Below are positions 17,854-27,300 of a DNA stretch of 64,000 bases, in pieces. How positions within the stretch are numbered: position 1 is the stretch's first letter; every line of letters starts with the position of its first letter. Below the pieces are notes generated by a model. That model was not told the origin of the DNA and searched no databases. It saw nothing but the letters and a program-made list of their open reading frames with translations. The stretch lies in assembly GCF_015291725.1 (NCBI RefSeq), contig NZ_CP030038.1:5941001-6005000 (forward strand). The letters are read 5' to 3'. This DNA comes from Bradyrhizobium sp. CCBAU 51765. GTDB taxonomy: Bacteria > Pseudomonadota > Alphaproteobacteria > Rhizobiales > Xanthobacteraceae. The position numbers and the translations under genes were made by a program.

Positions 17854-18795
17854 ATGCTGAATTTCCTCGCCCGCCGGATCGCGCAGATCGTGTCGACGCT
17901 GTTCTTCGTGTCGGTTCTGATCTTCTCGCTACAGCAATTGCTGCCGGGCGACCCCGCGCTGGTGATGGCCGGCGAGGAGCGCGATCCCGCCGTGATCGAG
18001 CAGATCCGCCAGCAATACAAGCTCGATCAGCCGGTCCCGGTCCAATATGTCTACTGGCTCAAGGGCGTCCTGACAGGCAATTTCGGCGAGTCGCTGCGCA
18101 ACAAAATGCCGGTGCGCGAGCTGATCGCACAGAAGCTGCCCGTGACGCTGCAGCTCGGCTCGATGGCGATCCTGATCGCGTTCTGCATCGGCATTCCCGC
18201 CGGAATCATCTCCGCTGTGAAGAAAGGCACGGCCTGGGACTATGGCGCCAATCTGTTCGCGCTGTGGGGTATCTCGACGCCGAATTTCTGGCTCGGAATC
18301 CTCCTGATCTTCCTGTTCTCGATCAAGCTTGGCTGGCTGCCTGCCTCCGGCTACGTGCCGCTGACCGAGGACTGGCGCGCGAGTCTCGCCGCCACCATCA
18401 TGCCGGCCTTCGTGCTCGGCAACGCGATTTCCGCGATCCTGATGCGACACACCCGCAGCGCCATGCTCCAGGTGCTGGAGAGCGACTATGTCCGCACCGC
18501 TCGCGCGAAGGGTCTTTCCGAGCGCTCGGTCATCCTCAAGCACGCCATGCGCAATGCGCTGACGCCGATCATCACGCTCGGCGCGCTCGAGCTCGGCACG
18601 CTGCTGTCGGGCGCGGTGCTGACCGAGCAGATCTTCTCCATTCCCGGCTTCGGCAAGCTGATTGTCGACGCCGTGTTCAATCGCGACTACGCCGTGGTGC
18701 AGGGCGTGGTGCTGGTGACGGCCACGGTTTACATCACCCTGAACCTCGTCGCCGACGTCGCCTATGGCCTCGTCAATCCGCGGCTGAGGGGCTAG
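17854..18795 (+). CDS. ABC transporter permease, DppB type (second importer)
   Basis: 313 aa permease with about six helices. ATG 17854 (MLNFLARRIAQIVSTLFFVS) is chosen because it gives the canonical family N-terminus; the in-frame start at 17791 lies within the repeat element and would add residues unlike the family. The ATPase-docking loop is visible around LESDYVRTARAKGLSERSV. Ends 3 bases before the partner permease. Confidence 0.9.
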   Translation: MLNFLARRIAQIVSTLFFVSVLIFSLQQLLPGDPALVMAGEERDPAVIEQIRQQYKLDQPVPVQYVYWLKGVLTGNFGESLRNKMPVRELIAQKLPVTLQLGSMAILIAFCIGIPAGIISAVKKGTAWDYGANLFALWGISTPNFWLGILLIFLFSIKLGWLPASGYVPLTEDWRASLAATIMPAFVLGNAISAILMRHTRSAMLQVLESDYVRTARAKGLSERSVILKHAMRNALTPIITLGALELGTLLSGAVLTEQIFSIPGFGKLIVDAVFNRDYAVVQGVVLVTATVYITLNLVADVAYGLVNPRLRG

Positions 18796-18798
18796 GCG

Positions 18799-19686
18799 AT
18801 GACGGACGCTGCGCTGCCCGCTAGCCCCGCCGCCCAAGCCTACGAGCTGGACAGCCCGGCGCGTCGTGCCCGGCGGCGGCTGTTCAAGCGCAAGGCGGCC
18901 GTGTTCGGGCTCGTCGTGATCACGGTATTCATCCTCCTTGCGGCGCTCGCGCCACTCGTCGTTCCCTACGATCCGATCGCGACGAGCTGGAGCCTGGTGC
19001 GCAAGCCGCCGACGGCGGCGCACTGGTTCGGCACCGACGAGCTCGGCCGCGATATCCTGAGCCGCGTCGTCTACGGCGCGCGCGCCTCCCTGCTCGCGGG
19101 TCTCATCTCGGTCGCGATCGCGCTCGGCATCGGCGTGCCGCTCGGCCTTCTCGCCGGCTATCGCGGCGGCTTCACCGACGCGCTGATCAGCCGGATCACC
19201 GATGCGATGCTGGCCTGCCCGTTCCTGATCCTGGCGATTGCGCTCGCCGCGTTCCTCGGCCCGAGCCTCGGCAATGCCATGATCGCGATCGGCATCTCGG
19301 CGACCCCTATCTTCATACGCCTGACCCGCGGCCAGGTGCTCGTCGTCAAGGCCGAGGACTATGTCGAGGCCGCGCGGGCGCTCGGCAATCCGCCGTGGCG
19401 GATCGCGTTCTCCCATATCCTGCCGAACATCCTGCCGGCGCTGCTGGTGCAGGCGACACTCTCGATCGCCGCCGCCATCATCGCGGAAGCCGCCCTGTCC
19501 TTCCTCGGCCTCGGCCAGCAGCCGCCCGCGCCGTCCTGGGGCAGCATGCTCAACGCCGCGCAACGCTTCCTGACCCAGGCGCCCTGGATGGCGATCTGGC
19601 CCGGGCTTGCGATCTTTCTCGTGGTGCTGTCGCTGAACCTGCTCGGCGACGGCCTTCGCGATGCGCTCGATCCGCGGCAGCGCTAG
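18799..19686 (+). CDS. ABC transporter permease, DppC type (second importer)
   Basis: 295 aa permease with a basic N-terminal stretch (ARRARRRLFKRKA), about six helices, the family motif GTDELGRDILSRVVYGAR and a docking loop (EDYVEAARALGNP). The C-terminus NLLGDGLRDALDPRQR is diagnostic. Starts 3 bases after the DppB-type gene. Its TAG stop is the first part of the palindromic repeat at 19684-19789. Confidence 0.92.
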   Translation: MTDAALPASPAAQAYELDSPARRARRRLFKRKAAVFGLVVITVFILLAALAPLVVPYDPIATSWSLVRKPPTAAHWFGTDELGRDILSRVVYGARASLLAGLISVAIALGIGVPLGLLAGYRGGFTDALISRITDAMLACPFLILAIALAAFLGPSLGNAMIAIGISATPIFIRLTRGQVLVVKAEDYVEAARALGNPPWRIAFSHILPNILPALLVQATLSIAAAIIAEAALSFLGLGQQPPAPSWGSMLNAAQRFLTQAPWMAIWPGLAIFLVVLSLNLLGDGLRDALDPRQR

Positions 19687-19789
19687 AGCCTTTTCCGTTC
19701 CGATGGAATCGGAACGGGGCTCTAGATTCTTGTTTTGACGCGTTTTCTTGACGCGAACCGGTGTCCACTTCGCTCGAAAACGCTCTAGA
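19684..19789. repeat. Palindromic repeat between convergent genes (TAGAGC...GCTCTAG type)
   Basis: Begins TAGAGCCTTTTCCG and ends CGAAAACGCTCTAG, with an internal palindrome CCGTTCCGATGGAATCGGAACGG-like stem (19696-19717) and a TTTTGACGCGTTTTCTTGACGCG segment. This element type is common in Rhizobiales. Its termini provide the TAG stops of both flanking convergent genes. It could act as a bidirectional terminator. Confidence 0.8.
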
Positions 19790-20531
19790 TCACAACCTCG
19801 CGCATCACGCGGCGGCAGTCCATCTCGTATTCGAGATCGACGACCGGCGGCCGGGCAAAATGCCAGGTCAGACCGGAGCGCAAGGCGCCGCGGCGGACCA
19901 GTTCGTCGACCAGCGCGTGGTGGAAGTCATGCACGGAATAGGCCTGCACGCCGGTCGTGTCCTTCCAGCCGAAGCCGAAGGCGGCCATCCGGCTCTCCAT
20001 CTGCGAGGTCGTGGTGAAGCGAACCTTTTCCCGCAAGCCTTCCGGGCTGAGGTCGCGGTAGCGCACGGTGCGCTCGACATAGGTACCGCTGCCCTCGCGT
20101 GCCTCGGCGCCGCCGGCAATGACGAAGCTGGGCGTGTTTGATCGCGTCGGTCGCGTGAAGGAGAATGCGTAGAAGGACGGCTCTGACGGCGGATCGATCT
20201 CCGGGCAGACATTGCTGCGCGCCACCGGATTGGTCGTGCCGTCGAAGATGCCCCACTCGGACAACGTCTTCACATAGTGCAGGTTGAACGCACGAAAGCC
20301 CTCCTCGCTGAAGGCCGCCGGCGAGCGCAGCTCGCAGGCACAGAACGCCGTCAATGGACGCCCCGCCTCCTGGATGAACTTTGCGGCCAGCGCAAATCCT
20401 TCAGCGAGCGGCACCAGGCGATCGAACCGGACGCGTTCGATCTCATAACCCTCATCCGCGACGGCGCCGGCGGAATACTGGAACACGGATGGAATGAAAC
20501 GATAGTTTCCGGCGGAGAATTCGCGCGTCAT
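19785..20531 (-). CDS. RidA/YjgF-superfamily protein, CnbZ (2-aminomuconate deaminase)-like
   Basis: 248 aa. The segments FCACELRSP (about 63-71), WGIF and NPVARSNVCPEIDPP (about 101-115) resemble the CnbZ-type deaminases of the RidA superfamily as I remember them; RidA proteins hydrolyse enamine/imine intermediates. The recognition rests on these motifs only. It begins 9 bases after the stop of the receiver-cyclase gene, so it appears to be the last gene of the signalling operon, an unexpected place for a catabolic deaminase. Its stop codon lies in the end of a palindromic repeat. Cytoplasmic. Confidence 0.6.
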   Translation of the reverse strand: MTREFSAGNYRFIPSVFQYSAGAVADEGYEIERVRFDRLVPLAEGFALAAKFIQEAGRPLTAFCACELRSPAAFSEEGFRAFNLHYVKTLSEWGIFDGTTNPVARSNVCPEIDPPSEPSFYAFSFTRPTRSNTPSFVIAGGAEAREGSGTYVERTVRYRDLSPEGLREKVRFTTTSQMESRMAAFGFGWKDTTGVQAYSVHDFHHALVDELVRRGALRSGLTWHFARPPVVDLEYEMDCRRVMREVVI

Positions 20532-20540
20532 GACGGACTC

Positions 20541-21791
20541 CTATTCCAATTGCATGCGAGTGCCCTTGGCGCCGTTGAGCAGACGCCTCAGGTGAAAACC
20601 GGCCAGCGGATCGTCGGCATGCATCCCGACCAGCGCGGCAAAGGCCGGCATTGCGGCGGCATCGCCGGCCTCCATCTTGGCAAAAGCTTCGGAATATTGC
20701 GCCGTCGCCGGGGCTTCGAATTTCGCCTGGGGCAGCGGTTCGAACGCGCGCAGCGGCTCGCTGCGCCCGCGCAGCATCAGGTCGCCCACGGGCCGACCAT
20801 GGAAGTTCGCAGCCCCCTCGGCCACGCTGGCACTGACGCAGATGCGCGTTCCCAGATACTTGTTGGCCGCCTCCAGCCGCGCTGCCGTATTGACGGTGTC
20901 GCCATAGGCCGTGTAGTCGAAGAAGCGGTTGCCGCCGAAATTGCCGACCAGCGCGGGACCAGCATGGGCACCGATGCGGGTGGTCCCGAAATTCACGCCT
21001 CTCGCCTTCCAGCGCGCCGAGAAGTCCTCCGCCCAGGCGTCGAGATCATGGGCACAGGCGACGGCACGCGTCGCATAGTCCGGCTGGTCGCCGGGTGCAT
21101 TGAACAGCACCTGGATCGCATCGCCGATGATCTTGGCGACCGTCCCCTCATGAGCGAAGACAATCTCGGTCATGCCGCCGAAATATTCGTTGAGAAGCTC
21201 GCCCAGTGTCTGCGGGGCCGCGGACTCGACCAGTGAGGTGAAGCCGGTGATGTCGGTGAAGAGGGTGGCGACATCGCGCCAATGCACCTCCATGCCGTCA
21301 CCCTGGACATCCGCGGCCAAGCGCCTTGCGATCTCCGGCGAGAAGAAGCGCGACAGCGAGGCATAAGCGCGCTCGGCTTCCATCTGGCGCCGCCGCACTT
21401 CGCGCAGCATCTCCACATGACGAATGGTCTTCTCGATCGTGGTCTCCAGATCGGCGAAGTCGATCGGCTTGGTCAGGAAGTCGAAAGCGCCGCGGTTCAT
21501 GGCGATGCGGATATTGCTCATGTCGCCATAAGCCGAGACGATGATGGTCGACTTCTTGTCCTCGGCCTCCTGGAGCTTCGCCAGCAGCGACAGCCCGTCC
21601 ATCCGCGGCATGTTGATGTCGGAAACCACCATGTCGACATGCGGGTTCAGCTCGAGCGACTCCAGCGCCTCCAGGCCGTCGCGCGCGAATATGAGAGCGA
21701 GCTTCCCATCGCGAATCTGCCTGCGGAATTTCTGCAGGATCAGCGCCTCGAGGTCAGGCTCGTCGTCGACGAAGAGAATGGTCGCAGTCAT
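20541..21791 (-). CDS. Response regulator with C-terminal class III adenylate/guanylate cyclase domain
   Basis: 416 aa. The receiver domain (1-125) has acidic pocket DDEPD (9-13), phospho-acceptor Asp58 in SDINMP and Lys108 in LTKP. A coiled-coil linker (about 122-150) leads to a class III cyclase domain (about 170-340): metal Asp180 and Asp224, Lys220 (AKIIGD), transition-state Asn301 and Arg305. The adenine-selecting position appears to be Thr294 (YTAYGD), as in class IIIb adenylate cyclases. So phosphorylation probably controls cAMP synthesis. Its ATG overlaps the stop of the single-domain regulator (ATGA). No DNA-binding domain. Confidence 0.92.
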   Translation of the reverse strand: MTATILFVDDEPDLEALILQKFRRQIRDGKLALIFARDGLEALESLELNPHVDMVVSDINMPRMDGLSLLAKLQEAEDKKSTIIVSAYGDMSNIRIAMNRGAFDFLTKPIDFADLETTIEKTIRHVEMLREVRRRQMEAERAYASLSRFFSPEIARRLAADVQGDGMEVHWRDVATLFTDITGFTSLVESAAPQTLGELLNEYFGGMTEIVFAHEGTVAKIIGDAIQVLFNAPGDQPDYATRAVACAHDLDAWAEDFSARWKARGVNFGTTRIGAHAGPALVGNFGGNRFFDYTAYGDTVNTAARLEAANKYLGTRICVSASVAEGAANFHGRPVGDLMLRGRSEPLRAFEPLPQAKFEAPATAQYSEAFAKMEAGDAAAMPAFAALVGMHADDPLAGFHLRRLLNGAKGTRMQLE

Positions 21792-22177
21792 GCGGCTTGC
21801 TCGAGCCTCGTGTCGATCTCCTGCCGCAGCAGTGCGAAGTCGATCGGCTTGGTGAGAAGCCCGACGGCACCGCGCTCGATCGCCTTTCGGCGCGTCTCGG
21901 CGTCGCCATAGGCCGTGATCATGATGACGGGCACATCCGGATGCGTGGCACGCACCTGCGGCAGCATGTCGAGCCCGCTCATGCCGGGCATGTTGATATC
22001 AGACAGGATCAGGATCAGCGAGGGATCGCGAACCTCGGCCGCGCGCTTCAGCGCCTCGGGGGCCGAGAGCGCGAACTCCATCTGGAAGCGGCCTGCGCGC
22101 AGGTCGCGCCGGAACTGTTGCCGAAACAGCGCCTCGACGTCGGGCTCGTCATCGACGACCAGGATGTAAACGTTCAA
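21788..22177 (-). CDS. Single-domain response regulator (CheY-like receiver)
   Basis: 129 aa stand-alone receiver: VVDDEPD near the N-terminus, phospho-Asp in LSDINMPGMSG (about 60), Thr in MITAYGD and Lys in LLTKPIDF. It starts with a rare TTG that overlaps the stop of the kinase gene (TTGA) and ends in a 4-base overlap with the cyclase gene, so the three proteins are translationally coupled. It is closely similar in style to the receiver of the downstream cyclase (both LTKPIDF), suggesting duplication. Probably a phosphate shuttle or sink between kinase and cyclase. Confidence 0.9.
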   Translation of the reverse strand: MNVYILVVDDEPDVEALFRQQFRRDLRAGRFQMEFALSAPEALKRAAEVRDPSLILILSDINMPGMSGLDMLPQVRATHPDVPVIMITAYGDAETRRKAIERGAVGLLTKPIDFALLRQEIDTRLEQAA

Positions 22178-24246
22178 GACTTGCCTCCAAGTGTACTGCC
22201 AGGTGTGCTGCCAGTCGTGCCGCCTGTGGCCATCGCCCGCGGCAGGGTGATGATGAATTCGGTGAATACACCGGGCTCGGTGTTCACGTCGATCGTGCCG
22301 CCGTGCTGTTTCACGGTGATATCATGGCTCATGGACAGACCGAGCCCCGTTCCCTCGCCGGCCGGCTTGGTGGTGAAGAAGGGGTTGAACATCCTTTCCT
22401 TCACCTCGGGCGGAATCCCTGTGCCGTTGTCGCGGATCCGGATTTCGACGCTGTCGCCGAGATCCTTGGTTGTCGCGCCCAAGGTGGGCGCGAAGCTGTC
22501 CCCCTCGCTCTCCTTGCGCTTGGCCGCCGCGTAGAAGCCGTTCGAGATCAGGTTGAGGAAGACGCGCGTGATCTCCTGCGGATAAATGTCGACCATGCCG
22601 GCAGCGGGATCGAACGCGCGCTCGAGCGTGACGTTGAATGCCGGCCTTTCGGCACGCGCGCCGTGATAGGCCAGATTGAGGCTTTCCTCCACGACGGCAT
22701 TGATGTCGACGGCGCGATGCTCGCCGGAGCCTTCGCGTGAATGCAGCAGCATGTTCCGCACGATGGAATCGGCGCGCCTGCCGTGCTGCACCACCTTCTC
22801 GAGGTTGCCCCTGAGCATGCCGGTCAGCTCCTCGACCTCCTCCTTCGTCTTGCCGTCGAGAGCGGCGGATCGCAACGTTTCGTTGAGCTCGTCGATCAGC
22901 TCCGTCGACACTGCGGAGAAATTGTTGACGAAGTTGAGCGGGTTCTTGATCTCGTGAGCGATGCCGGCGGTGAGCTGGCCGAGAGACGCAAGCTTCTCGG
23001 TCTGGATCAGGCGGTTCTGCGCGGTGCGCAGATCGTTGAGGGATTGGCGGAGTTCCGCGGTGCGCTGCTCGACCTTGTTCTCGAGGTCGGCATAGGATTC
23101 CTGCAAGCGTGCACCCATGTCGTTGAACTGGTCGGCGAGCCCTTCAAGCTCGTCGCCGGTTCTAATCGAGATGCGCTGGGAGAAATCGCCGCCCCCGATC
23201 CGCTCGGCGCCGCTGCGCAGGGCCTGGATCGGCACGACCATGCGGCGCGCCAGGAAGATCCCGGCGAGCACCGCGAAGATCGATGCTGCGAGCAGCACGA
23301 TCGCAAGCCGCTGCAATGAAGCATAGAGCGCGGCATAGGCCTCCTCGACCGGCAGCTCGACGAACATGGTCCAATGCAGCGGCTCGATCGGGGCCGATGC
23401 AGTCAGCACCTTCTGGCCCTGGATGTTGCGCGCTTCGGAAAGCGCGCCGGCGACGGTACCGCTCCCGGCCAGCGCGGCACGTACCTGGGGGAGTCCGGAC
23501 ATGTCGGTATTGCGCAGGACGAGGCTGATGTCGGGATGCGCGATCAGTCGTCCCTCCGGACCGACCACGTAGGCGTGTCCGTGCTCGCCGACCTTGATCT
23601 GGGACACAACGTCCCAGATCAGCTTGAGATTGACCTCCGCGATGCTGACGCCGGCATCCTTGCGGGCGCCGGCCAGCGCCAGCGTCATGTAGGGCTCGGA
23701 CTCCCGGCGGAAGTAAACCGGGCCGTAATAGACCTTGTGCGCGACCGCCTCGGTGAACTTCGGGTCGGCCGACAGGTCGATTCCGCTGTCGAGCGCGTCC
23801 ATCGCCAGCCGCGAGACCCGCAACCGCTCCTTGCCAGTCGAATCCACCTGGGCAAGTTCGGTGATGGCAGGCACCTGGCGCAGGAGGCGCAGCGCGTCGA
23901 ACCGGCGCTGCTCGATCGAACCTCCCGACCAGGGCAGTTGCGTGGTCCAGCCGAGCTGGCTCTCGATCTCCTTGACGAATTGGCCGATCTTGGCGGCGGC
24001 CGCCTCGGCCTGCTCGTGCTGGACTCTGATCAGCGAAGCCTTGTGCTCACGATAATAGAAGAAGACCTCGAACAAGCCATTGGCGAGCAGAGCGATGGCG
24101 ACGACGGCCACGAACAGCGCGACGTATTTGGTGAACAGCCGCGACCTGATTCCGCGGCCCGCCGTTCCGCCGGACGCTGCCTTGCCTGGGGCCGCGCTCG
24201 GCAGCGGCCCGGCTCGAGGTGTGTCGGAGTGGACGGAAAGGCTCAT
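22174..24246 (-). CDS. Membrane sensor histidine kinase with extracytoplasmic Cache-like domain and HAMP
   Basis: 690 aa kinase. TM1 is about 41-63, a roughly 250-residue periplasmic sensor region (64-312) contains a dCache-like segment (YGPVYFRRESEPYMTLALAG near 175), TM2 is about 313-333, HAMP 334-386, and a coiled coil follows. The HisKA H-box LTAGIAHEIKNPLNF has His431; the ATPase domain shows the N-box LNLISNGFYAA and G1 DNGTGIPP. ATG 24246 is chosen since upstream in-frame residues do not look coding and it still leaves a 40-residue cytosolic leader. First gene of the phosphorelay operon. The ligand is unknown; Cache domains usually sense small organic acids or amino acids. Confidence 0.92.
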   Translation of the reverse strand: MSLSVHSDTPRAGPLPSAAPGKAASGGTAGRGIRSRLFTKYVALFVAVVAIALLANGLFEVFFYYREHKASLIRVQHEQAEAAAAKIGQFVKEIESQLGWTTQLPWSGGSIEQRRFDALRLLRQVPAITELAQVDSTGKERLRVSRLAMDALDSGIDLSADPKFTEAVAHKVYYGPVYFRRESEPYMTLALAGARKDAGVSIAEVNLKLIWDVVSQIKVGEHGHAYVVGPEGRLIAHPDISLVLRNTDMSGLPQVRAALAGSGTVAGALSEARNIQGQKVLTASAPIEPLHWTMFVELPVEEAYAALYASLQRLAIVLLAASIFAVLAGIFLARRMVVPIQALRSGAERIGGGDFSQRISIRTGDELEGLADQFNDMGARLQESYADLENKVEQRTAELRQSLNDLRTAQNRLIQTEKLASLGQLTAGIAHEIKNPLNFVNNFSAVSTELIDELNETLRSAALDGKTKEEVEELTGMLRGNLEKVVQHGRRADSIVRNMLLHSREGSGEHRAVDINAVVEESLNLAYHGARAERPAFNVTLERAFDPAAGMVDIYPQEITRVFLNLISNGFYAAAKRKESEGDSFAPTLGATTKDLGDSVEIRIRDNGTGIPPEVKERMFNPFFTTKPAGEGTGLGLSMSHDITVKQHGGTIDVNTEPGVFTEFIITLPRAMATGGTTGSTPGSTLGGKS

Positions 24247-24324
24247 CCCGCGGAACCTAGCAAGAAGACCGGACCTTGTCTCTCGCAAGCGCAGGAACGG
24301 GCTTCCCCAGGACACAACGAAAAA

Positions 24325-24352
24325 GGGCGGCAGCGGATGACCGCTGCCGCCC
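24325..24352 (-). terminator. Rho-independent terminator of the RND efflux operon
   Basis: On the minus strand GGGCGGCAGCGG and CCGCTGCCGCCC form a perfect 12-bp stem with a 4-base loop, followed by TTTTTCGTTG. It lies 23 bases beyond the stop of the RND permease and upstream of the kinase start, separating the two minus-strand operons. Confidence 0.85.
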
Positions 24353-24375
24353 TTGGACTGGCTTGCCTTGCGGCC

Positions 24376-27300
24376 TCAGGTCGGCCGCAGCGCCTTGGAG
24401 CCGAGGTCGAGCTCGTTGACCTGCTTGTTCCGCTCCGAATCAGCCGCCGCGCGATGGTCGGTCGCCAGCACCACATAGACCGCCGGCAGCACGAACAGCG
24501 TGAACAGCGTGCCGATCGACATGCCGGCCACGACCACCAGACCGATCGAGAAGCGGCTGGCCGCGCCTGCGCCGGTCGCGGTCAGGAGGGGGATCAGGCC
24601 GGTGACCATGGCGGCCGTCGTCATCAGGATCGGCCGCAAGCGGATGCGGGCCGACATTTCGATGGCAGAGCGGCGGTCGAGCCGCTCTTTGACCTGGAGC
24701 TCGTTGGCGAACTCCACCATCAGGATGCCGTGCTTGGTAATCAGGCCGACCAGGGTGAGCAGACCGACCTGGGTATAGATGTTCATGGTCGCCGCGCCGA
24801 AGAACAGCGGGATCAGCGCGCCTACGATCGCCATCGGCACCGAGATCATGATCACCAGCGGGTCGCGGAGGCTCTCGAATTGCGCGGCCAGCACCAGGAA
24901 GATGATGATCAGCGCGAAGCCGAAGGTGATCGCGAGCTGATTGCCTTCCTGCACATATTGCCGGGAGTCGGCCAGATAGTCGTGGCTGAAGCCCTGCGGC
25001 AGCTTCTTGGCCTCGCCTTCGAGGAAGTCCACCGCCGCGCCGACGGTCACACCCGGCATCGGCACCGCCGAGAACGTCGCCGAATTGAGCTGGTTGAAGT
25101 GAGTCAGCGAATTCGGGTCGGTCTTGGTTTCAATGGACACCACCGTCGACAGCGGCAGCTGCTGACCGGTATTGGTCGTCACGTAGTAGCCGCCGAGCGA
25201 TTCCGGCGACAGCCGCTTGGCGCGCGGCACCTGCGGGATCACCTGGTAGGACCGGCCCTCGAGATTGAAGCGATTGATGTAGTTGCCGCCGAGCAGCACC
25301 GCGAGCGTAGAGCCCAGGTTCTGCATGTTGACGCCGAGATCCTGTGCCTTGGTGCGGTCGATCGTCACCTTCACGTTCGGCTGGTTATAGGCAAGGTCGC
25401 TGTCGGAGACGATGAACATGCCGCTCTTCCGCGCAGCTTCCTTCAGCTTCTCCATCTGCTCATAGACAGTCTGGAACCCGGCGGTGGAGTTGATCACCAT
25501 CTGGATCGGCAGGCCGCCCGGACCGCCCGGCAGCGGCGGCAGGTTGAAGGCGAAGGCCTGCACGCCCTCGATCTTGGAGAGCTCGGCCTGCACCAGCGGC
25601 TTGAGCTGGATCGACGAACGCGTGCGCTCGTCCCAGGGCTTGAGCAGCATGCCGGCGATGCCGCCCTGCGGGCCGTTGATGCCGTTCAGCACGAAGCGCA
25701 GGTCGGTCTCGGGGAATTTCGCGAATTCCTTGTCGAGCTTTTCGCCATAGAAATCGAGATAATCGATGTTGGCGTATTTCGGGGCCTTGGTCACCGCGAA
25801 CACGATGCCCTGGTCTTCTTCGGGCGCCAGCTCCTTCGAAGTATGCATGTAGAGGAAGCCGACCAGCCCGAGGATCGTGATCGCAAACAGGCCGGTGATG
25901 GCCTTGTAGTCGAGCGAGCGATCGAGCTTGCGGCCATACCAGCGCGTCATCGCGCCGAACACCCGATTCACGATCTTTGCGAAGCGCCCTTCCTCGGTGT
26001 TCTTCAGCAGCATCGAGCACATCATCGGCGACAATGTCAGCGCGATCACGCCCGACACGATCACCGAGCCCGCGAGGGTAAAGGCGAATTCGCGGAACAG
26101 CGAGCCGGTGAGGCCGCCGAGGAATCCGATCGGCGCGTACACCGCCGCGAGCGTGATCGTCATGGAGATGACGGGACCCACGATCTCGCGCGCACCTTGC
26201 AGTGAGGCCTGAACCGGTGTCTTACCCTCCTCAAGGTGGCGATGGATGTTCTCCACCACGACGATGGCGTCGTCGACGACGAGGCCGATCGCCAGTACCA
26301 TCGCGAGCAGGGTCAAGAGATTGAAGCTGAAGCCCAACGCCAGCATCAGGGTGCAGACACCGATCATCGACAGCGGAATGGTGACGACGGGGATGATGAC
26401 CGAGCGCAGCGAGGCTAGGAACAGGAAGATGACCACGATCACGATGATCACGGCTTCGCCCAGCGTCTTCTCCACCTCATCGATCGAGGACTGGATGAAC
26501 TTGGTGGAGTCGTAGGCGACCTTCATCTTCATCGACGGCGGCAGATTCCGCTCGAGTTCAGGGAACAGCGCGCGCACCCCCTTGACCAGCGTCAGCGGGT
26601 TGCCCTGCGGCGTTGCCTGCACGCCGATGAAAATCGCGTGCTCGCCGTTGAAGGCAACACTGGCGTCCGTGCTCTGGGCGGCAAGCTCGACGGTGGCGAT
26701 ATCCTCCATCCGCACGAAGCCGCCGTCCTTGGCCTTGACGATCATCTTCTTGAACTGGTTGACGTCGGTGAGGCCGGTATTCGTCGAGACGTTCGAGACG
26801 ATGAGATAGCCCTTGGTCTGGCCCGCCGCGGACTGGAAGTTGTTGGCGGTGATTGCCGCGGCGACGTCGGCCGGCGACACATTGCGGCCGGCCATCTTCA
26901 CGGGATCGAGCCAAAGACGCATCGCGAAGGTCTGGCCGCCGAGAATGTCGGCCGAGGCGACGCCGTCGACGGTCGACAGCACCGGCTGCACCACGCGCGT
27001 CAGATAGTCGGAGATCGCCGAACCGGACAGCTCCTCGGACGAGAATCCGAGATACATCACCGCCGTGGTCTGGCCGGTGGTCTTGGTGACAATCGGGTCG
27101 TTGGACTCCTTAGGGATCAGGTACTTCACCGAGTTCGTCTTCGCCAGCACCTCGGTGAGCGCCTGGTTCGGATCGAAATTCAGCTTGATGTAGACCTGGA
27201 TCGTCGAGGTGCCGAGCACCGATGACGAGGTGATGTAGTCGACGCCCTCGGCCGAGGCGACTGCCTGCTCGATCGGCGTGGTGATGAAGCCCTGGATCAG

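Noticed and set aside
15933..18020. 695-codon minus-strand frame
   Set aside because: Antisense to the second substrate-binding protein, which has a signal peptide and family motifs.
23374..26205. 943-codon plus-strand frame
   Set aside because: Antisense to the histidine kinase and RND permease genes, both with clear catalytic motifs.
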